Origin: an uncultured Chloroflexota bacterium
Lineage (GTDB): Bacteria > Chloroflexota > Anaerolineae > Aggregatilineales > Phototrophicaceae
Length of the DNA stretch: 64,000 nt
NCBI GenBank assembly: GCA_937974245.1
Contig: CALJKV010000037.1
Location: forward strand, 124,001-188,000
Direction of reading: 5' to 3'
Position 1 is the first letter of the stretch, and the number at the start of each line of letters is the position of its first letter. Shown here in pieces: positions 50,792 to 57,856 of this stretch. The translations under genes were made by a program, and so were the position numbers. The notes under the pieces were generated by a model. It did not search any database, was not told the DNA's origin, and was given only the letters and a program-made list of their open reading frames with translations.

Positions 50792-51058
50792 ATGTTTACC
50801 CCATTTGACGGACACTTGAATGACTTACGGTTGCAAGATATCCAACGGAACGCAGCCCGTGCACGCCTGATTCTTGAATCAGACCACCGCCACCACCCCG
50901 TTTTTGTGCTGCGGCTGTACCGTCCAGCACTCAGCCGAATCGGATTCGGGCTGGTACAGATTGGTACAACCTTGCAGCGGCACTATGGCGAAATTCACGC
51001 CGCTCCATTCGCGCAGCATCACCCGATGCGCTCTGGCGGGGGCAAATCGGATGCCTAA
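50792..51058 (+). CDS. Small basic protein of unknown function
   Basis: 88 residues, ATG 50792 with AAAGGAAC about ten bases upstream. The middle holds an amphipathic helix (YRPALSRIGFGLVQIGTTLQ) flanked by His-rich stretches (SDHRHHPVF; AQHHPMRSGGG). Codon use fits a real gene in this genome, but the length is short and no family is recognised. It may associate peripherally with membrane. Confidence 0.5.
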   Translation: MFTPFDGHLNDLRLQDIQRNAARARLILESDHRHHPVFVLRLYRPALSRIGFGLVQIGTTLQRHYGEIHAAPFAQHHPMRSGGGKSDA

Positions 51059-51219
51059 AATAGCTTGCATCTCAGGCGATCTTCACCGTCTCTTTATTTG
51101 CATTTTCCCTACGCTTGCTATAATAATGCGCTGCACCAACCGCTGCCTCTTGTTAGCGGGGCTTCATCTGGTCGGCGGCCTCTACCGTTGTATTCCCACA
51201 GGGGAAAGTGAGCTAATCA

Positions 51220-51801
51220 GTGTCTGAACAGCCAAAATCGTATCTTTCTCCCAAGCTAGAATATCTGCCGCTTCCGCAGAAAGGTTTTTTTGGTGTTTTC
51301 GCCCGTGAAACGCTCCAGGCCGGTGAACTGATGGTGATGTGGGCGGGCGAACTGGTCACTCTTGAACACCTGGCCGACCTGCCGCAGGTGCTGCGCAGCC
51401 GGAGCGTACAGGTTGAAGACAACCTGTTCCTGGTGCCAACCCAGACCGAACCCGCTGACTTTATCAACCACTCGTGCGAACCGAACGCGCTGCTCAGCGG
51501 GCAGATCGCGCTTGTCGCCCGCCGGGACATCGCGCCAGGCGAGGAAATCTGTTACGACTATGCCATGACCGATGGCAGCCCCTACGACGAGTTTCCCTGT
51601 TCGTGTGGCGCGGCGGCCTGCCGGGGGCGTGTCGCCGGGGATGATTGGCAGCTGCCCGAACTGCAGGCCCGCTACCGGGGGCATTTTTCACCCTATCTAC
51701 AGCGCCGGATAGATCGGATGCGGGCCGGTTTTATGGGCGATCTGGAGGCCCTGCCCGAACTCAGTTCCGAAATTCCGCAACGTGTGTCGAACGTGATATA
51801 G
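51220..51801 (+). CDS. SET-domain protein
   Basis: 193 residues from GTG 51220. Complete SET core: KGFFGVFARETLQAGELMV at the start, ADFINHSCEPNALLSG (NHSC pseudoknot, residues 83-86), GEEICYDYAM (catalytic Tyr 113-115), and a post-SET zinc site CSCGAAACRG (Cys128, 130, 135). SET enzymes use S-adenosylmethionine to methylate lysines, mainly on histones in eukaryotes; bacterial copies often methylate ribosomal or nucleoid proteins. The cofactor GxG region near 23-25 fits. The target is unknown; no histone-like gene is nearby. Likely acquired or broadly shared among Chloroflexota. Confidence 0.88.
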   Translation: MSEQPKSYLSPKLEYLPLPQKGFFGVFARETLQAGELMVMWAGELVTLEHLADLPQVLRSRSVQVEDNLFLVPTQTEPADFINHSCEPNALLSGQIALVARRDIAPGEEICYDYAMTDGSPYDEFPCSCGAAACRGRVAGDDWQLPELQARYRGHFSPYLQRRIDRMRAGFMGDLEALPELSSEIPQRVSNVI

Positions 51802-51831
51802 CAACCTCACGCGCAGCCGCATGAGATGAAA

Positions 51832-51862
51832 AAGGGGAGAGTCGGCGGATTCTCCCCTTCCT
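51832..51862. terminator. Bidirectional terminator between convergent genes
   Basis: AAGGGGAGA and TCTCCCCTT form a stem around GTCGGCGGAT. On the minus strand it is followed by TTTTT, and on the plus strand by CCTTTG. It separates the SET gene from the convergent TPR gene. Confidence 0.75.
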
Positions 51863-51882
51863 TTGTTTGTGGCGTGGCGACA

Positions 51883-52947
51883 CTACACACGGCGCGGGTT
51901 TTCCAGCAGTAGGGCGATGACCACCGGGCCGTCCCAACCGCCGCGTGCATGGCCGATCACAGCGGTGTACTCGCCGCTAACCGGCGACTCGTAGTCGAGG
52001 ATGGCCGCCGATAGGTCGGTATCACTGACATCATCATTGGCAATAAGGGGGATGCCATTCGGGTCGAGGATGACCAGCAGCGGGTCGGATTGCCCATCCG
52101 TTGTCACCGCGACCATATTGATTTTTTGCCCGGCTTCCACCATGAACGGCAGGCGGAAGAACCCCCCGAACGACATCGTGATACGGACGCGATCACCCGA
52201 TTCGAGCGCGTCCATATCCACCGTATCGCGACGATTGAGCTTAATCCATTGATAGTAGTCCACCGCGCCTTCCGGGTACTGTTCGAGCCGGGTCTGGGCG
52301 TAGCCGCGTATGAGATACAGCACCGCTGCATCGGGGCGGAAAGTAATCGCTTGCGAGAGGTCACTGATTACCGCCGGGAGGTCATCCAGCGCAAGGTACA
52401 GGTCTGCCCGCCGGAAGTACCCTTCGGCATCATCCGGTTGCAGGTCAGTATAGAGGTTGTAATCGGCCAGGGCGGAATCGGCATCGCCCGTCACCCGGTA
52501 GAGCAGGCCGCGCTCCAGGTAAACCGGGGCATAGGCCGGGTCGAGCGCCACCGCCTGGTTAAAATCTACCAGGGCGGCATCCAGGTCCCGCTGGCGCACG
52601 TAGAGCTTGCCACGCAGCAGATACCCTTCGGGGGCATCCGGCAGCAGGTCAATATAGTGGTTGTAGTCGGCCAGCGCCGCCGGGTAATCGCGATTTTCGG
52701 CATAAAGCGTGCCACGCTCACGGTAGGCCAGCACCCCATCCGGCGCCAGAGCAATCACCTGGCTGTACTCCGCCAGCGCCTGCTCGTAGTCCTCCGCCAG
52801 CACATGCAACCGGGCACGGCTCAAATACGTGACCACCTGAAAAACAGTTTGCAGGTGGTCGAAGGGGGCGGGCGGCACATCCCCGGATTGGGCGGCAGCG
52901 GGCAGGGCGACCAGCAGAAGCAGTAAGAGGGTCGTGAGGATACGCAT
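51883..52947 (-). CDS. Exported TPR protein with C-terminal pre-peptidase-like domain
   Basis: 354 residues from ATG 52947, which begins a clean signal peptide (RILTTLLLLLLVALPAAAQ); GTG 52965 and ATG 52956 are alternatives. Five to six tetratricopeptide repeats follow (ALAEYSQVIALAPDGVLAYR; ALADYNHYIDLLPDAPEGYL; ALVDFNQAVALDPAYAPVYL; ALADYNLYTDLQPDDAEGYF). The last ~110 residues form a beta-sandwich with SGDRVRITMSFGGFFRLPFM and DPLLVILDPNGIPLIANDD, typical of PPC domains. It likely serves as an exported protein-binding scaffold. It ends at a bidirectional terminator. Confidence 0.82.
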   Translation of the reverse strand: MRILTTLLLLLLVALPAAAQSGDVPPAPFDHLQTVFQVVTYLSRARLHVLAEDYEQALAEYSQVIALAPDGVLAYRERGTLYAENRDYPAALADYNHYIDLLPDAPEGYLLRGKLYVRQRDLDAALVDFNQAVALDPAYAPVYLERGLLYRVTGDADSALADYNLYTDLQPDDAEGYFRRADLYLALDDLPAVISDLSQAITFRPDAAVLYLIRGYAQTRLEQYPEGAVDYYQWIKLNRRDTVDMDALESGDRVRITMSFGGFFRLPFMVEAGQKINMVAVTTDGQSDPLLVILDPNGIPLIANDDVSDTDLSAAILDYESPVSGEYTAVIGHARGGWDGPVVIALLLENPRRV

Positions 52948-52965
52948 GGGACACATTCCAATCAC

Positions 52966-53336
52966 AGACTCATCAAGCAGTCACGCAGTTGACCGAGCAG
53001 GCAGCGGGTTAAGACCACTGTTTGCGAAGGAACGAACCTTGAACCGCGTCAATCTTAAAACTATAGCACGTCCCTGCCCCCGGATGGGCAAATTCTCTTA
53101 AAATACTCAGTTTGGCCCGTGACATTCACCGCACAACAAAGCAGGCAGACAAAGTTTACGCATAGATTTCTATTCTTGATGTTACAATTATCTCATGAAC
53201 AAGTATCGGCTTGGGCCTGTGCAGCGCCGAAACAGTGTCGAACGGCATGATAGGCGCAGTGTGGTGCAGTGTGAGGTTGACAAGAGAACTCGCGTGTCCT
53301 GCCGCCAGGTCTTAGGCCAATGGGAGTGTAATTGTA
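52966..53336. other. Intergenic region, nothing recognised
   Basis: About 370 bases between divergent genes. A TACAAT hexamer near 53183 could be a -10 for the receiver-kinase gene, but no matching -35 is clear. No gene or repeat stands out. Confidence 0.4.
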
Positions 53337-54446
53337 ATGAAGATACTGGTTATTGAAGATGAAAACACGATACGGGAAGAACTCGTTGATTGGCTCACCT
53401 TTGAAGGTTTTGAAGCCCTGGGCGCCGCGAACGGACGCGAAGGGATTGAAATGGCGTTGGCGGATGTGCCAGACTTGATTATCAGCGATATCACGATGCC
53501 GGAAGTGGATGGCTACGGTGTTTTGCTGGAGCTGCAAAAACACCCGCGTACAATGTCCATCCCCTTCGTCTTTTTGACAGCGCGGGCCGATAAGTCCTTT
53601 GTGCGGCATGGCATGGAACTGGGCGCGGATGATTACCTCACCAAGCCCTTCACGCTGGTCGAGTTAATGTCGGCCATCAATGCCCGGTTAGCCCGCCATG
53701 ATGCCATTACCACCGGTATCCGCCAGGAAGTGAATGACTTTAAGGCGAAGATCATGCGGATGGTGAGCCACGAACTCAAAACACCGCTATCATCACTCAT
53801 CTTTGTTCAGCAGATTATCGAACGCCAATTAGGGCAGCTTGGTGAACGCGAACTCACAGACCTGCTGCAAACGATGCGCGTCGGCACTGACCGCTTAGAG
53901 CATCTGGTCCAACAGATTATTTACCTGACTCAGATTGAAAGTGGGGTTCTGAACCCGGAAACCATTGAAGAAACCGGTGACATGGTTTACCTGTGGCAGT
54001 TAATGCCGCTGGCCGTTGACCAGGCGCGGCGACATGCCTTCCGCAACCGGCAAGGACAGATTGCGCTCGATCAGCGTGACGCGGAAGTAGCGGTCTGGGG
54101 TCGAACCGACCTGCTTAAACATGCGCTGGCGGAACTGCTCTCGAATGCGCTCAACTTCTCCTCGGAAGACCGGCCTGTAGCCGTGACCCAATGGAAGTCG
54201 GAAGGGCGGGTCTGGATCAGTGTGCTGGATCAGGGCATTGGCATGTCTCGTGACGAAATGCGTAAAGCCACCGGCACTTTTCAACAGGTGCAGCGGGAAA
54301 CGCGAGAGCAGCAAGGGCTGGGCATGGGGTTAGTCGTCGTCCAGCAGTTGATTGAGCTTCATGGCGGCACATTTGAGATTGGGTCGGTGAGCGGCAAAGG
54401 CACACAGGTGACATTCAGCCTGCCGATCTATCAGGAACCCGCGTAG
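53337..54446 (+). CDS. Receiver-first hybrid histidine kinase
   Basis: 369 residues. Receiver domain at 1-120 (ILVIEDENTIREELVDWL; Asp51 in LIISDITMPEVDGYG; Lys103 in DDYLTKPF), directly followed by HisKA (MVSHELKTPLSSLIFVQQ, His145) and HATPase (LLSNALNFSSED; DQGIGMSRDEMR; QGLGMGLVVVQQ). There is no membrane segment. In this REC-HK order the receiver acts as the input: phosphorylation by another kinase tunes the kinase part. It could link the GAF hybrid kinases to a further regulator. The G1 box reads DQGIG rather than DNGIG, a tolerated variation. Confidence 0.92.
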   Translation: MKILVIEDENTIREELVDWLTFEGFEALGAANGREGIEMALADVPDLIISDITMPEVDGYGVLLELQKHPRTMSIPFVFLTARADKSFVRHGMELGADDYLTKPFTLVELMSAINARLARHDAITTGIRQEVNDFKAKIMRMVSHELKTPLSSLIFVQQIIERQLGQLGERELTDLLQTMRVGTDRLEHLVQQIIYLTQIESGVLNPETIEETGDMVYLWQLMPLAVDQARRHAFRNRQGQIALDQRDAEVAVWGRTDLLKHALAELLSNALNFSSEDRPVAVTQWKSEGRVWISVLDQGIGMSRDEMRKATGTFQQVQRETREQQGLGMGLVVVQQLIELHGGTFEIGSVSGKGTQVTFSLPIYQEPA

Positions 54447-54503
54447 GGCGGGCGCTGCCTGCCGTGTTCAGTCGCCGCTATCGTTACCTGTTATTCCTCC
54501 CCA

Positions 54504-54534
54504 ACAAAAAACGACCTCTCCGAAGATGAGAGGC
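54504..54534 (-). terminator. Intrinsic terminator of the glycosyltransferase gene
   Basis: On the minus strand CCTCTC pairs with GAGAGG across ATCTTCG, followed by TCGTTTTTTG. It lies about 115 bases past the stop of the gene at 54649-55737. Confidence 0.75.
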
Positions 54535-54648
54535 CCTGTAAGGTTATCGGTTGATTCCGGTATTACTCGCTGTTGAGATATTTAATCTAACGGAATATCC
54601 ACAACTGTATCGTTGAGGCACAACTCTTAGAAGAAATCAGCAGGTGGG

Positions 54649-55737
54649 TTAATTTGGAAGAAATGCCAGCAGCCATTCTGCGACTTCGTCCACGCTGATG
54701 CCGTCCCGCGCCCAATCCCAATCAGCGGGTGCGCCCTGCGCGACGCCGCCCGACTGCACACGCGCCGGTTTCCACAGTGCCAGGGCGTTATCCGTAAACG
54801 GGGCGTAGCGAGCCGGGTCGGACGGGCCGAGGATCATGGCGGTGGGCGCTCCGGCAGCGGCAGCCAGGTGCGTCAGGCCGGTATCGTTGCCAATATACAG
54901 GCGAGACAGACTGGCGAGGGCAGCGATTTCACTAAATGACAGGACACCGAGAAAGACCTGCGCGGGGGTCTGTAAGCGCGACTGCACCGCCGCGATGATC
55001 GCCCCATCACCCGGCCCGGCCAGTAGAACTAAATGGGCATCCAGCTTAACCGCCAGCCGGTCAGCCAGAGCAGCGAAGTGCTCCGGCGGCCAGCGTTTCA
55101 CGTCGAGCGTCATGCCAGGGTTGCGCCCCCCCGCAGGATTGATGATGAGCAGCGGCTTGTCTCCATGCAGCAAAGCGCGAACCCGTTCCCGGTCGGCGGC
55201 GTCTACCGGGATATTGGCATGGCAGCCGGATACATCCAAACCCAGGGCGCGGGGAACATCCAGGTAAATCTCGGCTTCATGGCGTGGTTGCAGGGGGTCT
55301 ATTGCAGCACGAACCGTATAGCCAAAACCGCGTCCGGCACTGTCTAATCCGGCGCGGTGGGGGATGCCGGAAAGCAGCAGCGCCAGGCTCATCAGCGGCG
55401 AACGGACAAGCGACACGGCCAGGTCGTAGTTTCCCGCCCGTAGCTGGCGCACAAATCGGGCGAATCCGCTGGGAGTCTTTACCGGGAGCGCCGACGGGCC
55501 GGTATCCAGTACCGCGTCCAGCAGGGGATGGTCAGCAATCGCCGGGCATGACCAACTGCCCACCGCCCAGGTGATATGGGCAGCAGGATAAGCACGGCGC
55601 AGCGATTGTAAAACCGCCGTCGCCAGCACCACATCCCCGATACAGCACGGCAGAATCAGAACGATACACCCTGGCTGCTCCGGCGCGGGGCGCGTCGGGC
55701 AGAGACGGCTCATTAGGTGGTAGATGGGGGACAACAA
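54649..55737 (-). CDS. Glycosyltransferase family 9 (heptosyltransferase-like)
   Basis: 362 residues from TTG 55737; ATG 55713 is an alternative. GT-B fold: CIVLILPCCIGDVVLATAVL near the N-terminus (acceptor-side, with the GD pair), LLIINPAGGRNPG and YIGNDTGLTHLAAAAGAPTA at the donor-binding C-terminal half, followed by LGPSDPARYAPF. These are the GT9 (PF01075) signatures, the ADP-heptose transferase family. Since Chloroflexota generally lack lipopolysaccharide, the enzyme may glycosylate another surface polymer. It starts 18 bases after the stop of the kinase-like gene and probably belongs to the same transcript. Confidence 0.88.
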   Translation of the reverse strand: MLSPIYHLMSRLCPTRPAPEQPGCIVLILPCCIGDVVLATAVLQSLRRAYPAAHITWAVGSWSCPAIADHPLLDAVLDTGPSALPVKTPSGFARFVRQLRAGNYDLAVSLVRSPLMSLALLLSGIPHRAGLDSAGRGFGYTVRAAIDPLQPRHEAEIYLDVPRALGLDVSGCHANIPVDAADRERVRALLHGDKPLLIINPAGGRNPGMTLDVKRWPPEHFAALADRLAVKLDAHLVLLAGPGDGAIIAAVQSRLQTPAQVFLGVLSFSEIAALASLSRLYIGNDTGLTHLAAAAGAPTAMILGPSDPARYAPFTDNALALWKPARVQSGGVAQGAPADWDWARDGISVDEVAEWLLAFLPN

Positions 55738-55755
55738 AAATCTCTCACCCGTCCG

Positions 55756-56523
55756 CTACACTGGCGGCCAGGGGTAATTCGGGCCGGAAGAATGTGGGGC
55801 CGGGTACTTCTTGCTCTCCAGCATCCGGCGTACCCGATTCTGGCAGGCGACAATCTCGTCGGTGGAGAGCAGCTTGCGAAGCCTTTGGTAAAAATCACTT
55901 TCCGGGTCATCCAGGCTCTGGCACAGCCGCGAAATATCCTCCAGGAAGGGTTCCGGCACTGGCTGCCCGGCAAAATCCCAGATGACAGTACGCAGTTTGT
56001 CATCCTCATGGAACGTGATACCGTGATCTATCCCCCACAGCCGCCCCTGTTCATCCACCAGACAGTGACCGCCCTTGCGATCCGCATTGTTCACAATGTA
56101 GTCGAAGGCCGCCAACTGCTGCAATGGCTGCATCATGTTTTCGTCAAACGTGAAGTAATTCTGTTCGGGATTATGGTCAATGTAAGCCTGCACCGACCCC
56201 AGGCCACGCGGGCCGTCACGCAGCACCGTCGGCGGCACTAACCGCCAGCCGAGTTCCTGCGAAGTCAGGAAGGACGCCACCTCACGACGGCATAACGTAC
56301 CTGGCTCGAAATCCCACAGGCGACGCTCCCCCTTCTGGGGTTTGTAGACGGCGGAAATGACCGCGTCCTCATGTTTGATGGAGACCAGAAATGTGTAGTT
56401 GGAACTCCAACGCATCAGGCCATGTTCGATCTCAAACACACCCTTATACAGGATGTCCAATACCTTCTGGATGGTCATTTCTTCCCGCTGGGGGCGGGCG
56501 TCTCCCTCTGGTGGTTGATCCAT
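55756..56523 (-). CDS. SCO1664-family kinase-like protein
   Basis: 255 residues from ATG 56523 (AGGA nine bases upstream); the frame extends to 56604 inside the preceding gene, which is unlikely to be used. The conserved core has features of the PI3/4-kinase or HipA-like fold: NYTFLVSIKHEDAVISAVYK (ATP-anchoring Lys), WRLVPPTVLRDGPRGLGSVQ, FDYIVNNADRKGGHCLVDEQ (catalytic-loop-like N-N-A-D-R-K-x-x-H) and LWGIDHGITFHEDDKLRTVI (metal-binding D-H-G). The family belongs to the three-gene conserved cluster with DUF3090 and phosphomutase genes. Substrate unknown. Confidence 0.85.
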   Translation of the reverse strand: MDQPPEGDARPQREEMTIQKVLDILYKGVFEIEHGLMRWSSNYTFLVSIKHEDAVISAVYKPQKGERRLWDFEPGTLCRREVASFLTSQELGWRLVPPTVLRDGPRGLGSVQAYIDHNPEQNYFTFDENMMQPLQQLAAFDYIVNNADRKGGHCLVDEQGRLWGIDHGITFHEDDKLRTVIWDFAGQPVPEPFLEDISRLCQSLDDPESDFYQRLRKLLSTDEIVACQNRVRRMLESKKYPAPHSSGPNYPWPPV

Positions 56524-56542
56524 GCGTATCAGTCCTGCTGCT

Positions 56543-57058
56543 CTACGTCCAATAATATACCAGACGTCCATTCTGGCGGGGATCGGCGCGGCCTGCCCGG
56601 ACAACCTGCATGGTATGGGCGCTCAGATTCCGCATCTGCAGGCGGCTGCACCACATCCGCACCGACGACGGTTCGGCGGAGTCATCCACCTCGTCTTCTT
56701 CCGAACGCGGTATGAGTTCCTGGGCGACCAGAACCACCATATCCAGGTCTTCGTCGTAGCCCAACCCCATTTGTGCCACCCGGAACATCGGCTCAATCGG
56801 CTCACGCAAGTCCATATCCACGTTATCCAGGTTGGCTTCGTGCGGTTCACCTTCGGCGGGCGGCTTGCGTTTATCCAGGTCTTCCAGCATCTCACGGATC
56901 GCCTCACTCAACGCCCAGGCCTGCTCTTTTTCAATCGTCAACGAAACAATCTTGCTGCCCTGCCCACCTTGCAGGTGAAAAACGCGCTGTCCTTTCGGGC
57001 CGATTGTGCCAATCGTAATAAAATCTACTGGATTGAGTTCAATTTCCTGGTTTGCCAT
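56543..57058 (-). CDS. DUF3090-family protein lacking its C-terminal zinc motif
   Basis: 171 residues, AGGG upstream. Family body is intact: VDFITIGTIGPKGQRVFHLQ, KIVSLTIEKEQAWALSEAI, MFRVAQMGLGYDEDLDMVVL, SSVRMWCSRLQMRNLSAHTM. As I recall the family, it ends AGRPxCPxCxxPxDPEGHxCxRxNG; here the end is VVRAGRADPRQNGRLVYYWT, with the CPxC and HxC pairs missing, as if removed by an in-frame internal deletion. Neither other frame restores the motif. It lies between the phosphomutase gene (22 bases upstream) and the kinase-like gene. Confidence 0.85.
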   Translation of the reverse strand: MANQEIELNPVDFITIGTIGPKGQRVFHLQGGQGSKIVSLTIEKEQAWALSEAIREMLEDLDKRKPPAEGEPHEANLDNVDMDLREPIEPMFRVAQMGLGYDEDLDMVVLVAQELIPRSEEDEVDDSAEPSSVRMWCSRLQMRNLSAHTMQVVRAGRADPRQNGRLVYYWT

Positions 57059-57079
57059 GCTTTACCCTATCGCCCCCGG

Positions 57080-57748
57080 TTACGGCTGCTGTTCCTGCGG
57101 CACGCCGGATTCCTTCGCCTGTGCTTTCTGATCGCGCTCTAACTGGAGAACGTGTGCGACATCATTCATTGTAGTGACAAACGGACGGCCAAAACCCAGC
57201 ATGATACCGCTGATTGATGCGGGCGAGACCACAATCCGCTGGAAGTTATCCAGGTGCATTCCCAGAAAATGTGCCAGCACCATTTTAATCAGATCGGCAT
57301 GGGATACCACGATGACCACCTGGCGGGGATGCCGCTCGGCCAGAGCTTCCACCGCGTTGACCGCCCGCACCTGGACTTCCCGCATCGTCTCACCGTTGGG
57401 GAAGTAAGCTCTTGAAGGATATTCCTGGACAACCTGCCACATTTTGCGTCGCGCCAGGGTGCTGATCTTCTCGCCTTCCCAGTCCCCGTAGCGCACCTCG
57501 CCAATCCCCTCCAGATGTTGAATCGGCAGGTGCGGGTGATGCTGCTGGATCGCCTGGGCGGTTTCCATCGTGCGTTCAAGCGGGCTGGCATAAATCTGGT
57601 TGAGCGGCGCATCCGCCAACCGCTGCCCCAGGGCGATGGCCTGTGCCTGGCCGTTTTCATTCAGATGCACACCGGGCGTCCAACCGGCCAGCCTGCCGGT
57701 TTTTACATAATCATTTACCGCATGTCGAATCAATAGAATCTGAGTCAT
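57080..57748 (-). CDS. MSMEG_4193-family phosphomutase-like histidine phosphatase
   Basis: 222 residues. Histidine phosphatase superfamily: ILLIRHAVNDYVKTGRLAGW (RHA in place of RHG, as in this subfamily), YASPLERTMETAQAI, GEVRYGDWEGEKISTLARR, FPNGETMREVQVRAVNAVE and VVIVVSHADLIKMVLAHFL (second catalytic His). Acts on a phosphorylated small molecule through a phospho-His. First gene of the conserved cluster with DUF3090 and the kinase-like protein; the three probably act on one metabolite, since kinase-like and phosphatase-like proteins pair naturally. A 109-base gap separates it from the ABC permease gene. Confidence 0.88.
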   Translation of the reverse strand: MTQILLIRHAVNDYVKTGRLAGWTPGVHLNENGQAQAIALGQRLADAPLNQIYASPLERTMETAQAIQQHHPHLPIQHLEGIGEVRYGDWEGEKISTLARRKMWQVVQEYPSRAYFPNGETMREVQVRAVNAVEALAERHPRQVVIVVSHADLIKMVLAHFLGMHLDNFQRIVVSPASISGIMLGFGRPFVTTMNDVAHVLQLERDQKAQAKESGVPQEQQP

Positions 57749-57856
57749 CGTGTGTCTCGTCGCTTCCAGTGGTGTACGCTGTGCCGATGATAATCAGCCC
57801 CAATGCGATAATAGCATATCCAGCCGCTATTTGCACAAATTCAAGGGGCAGCCAGG

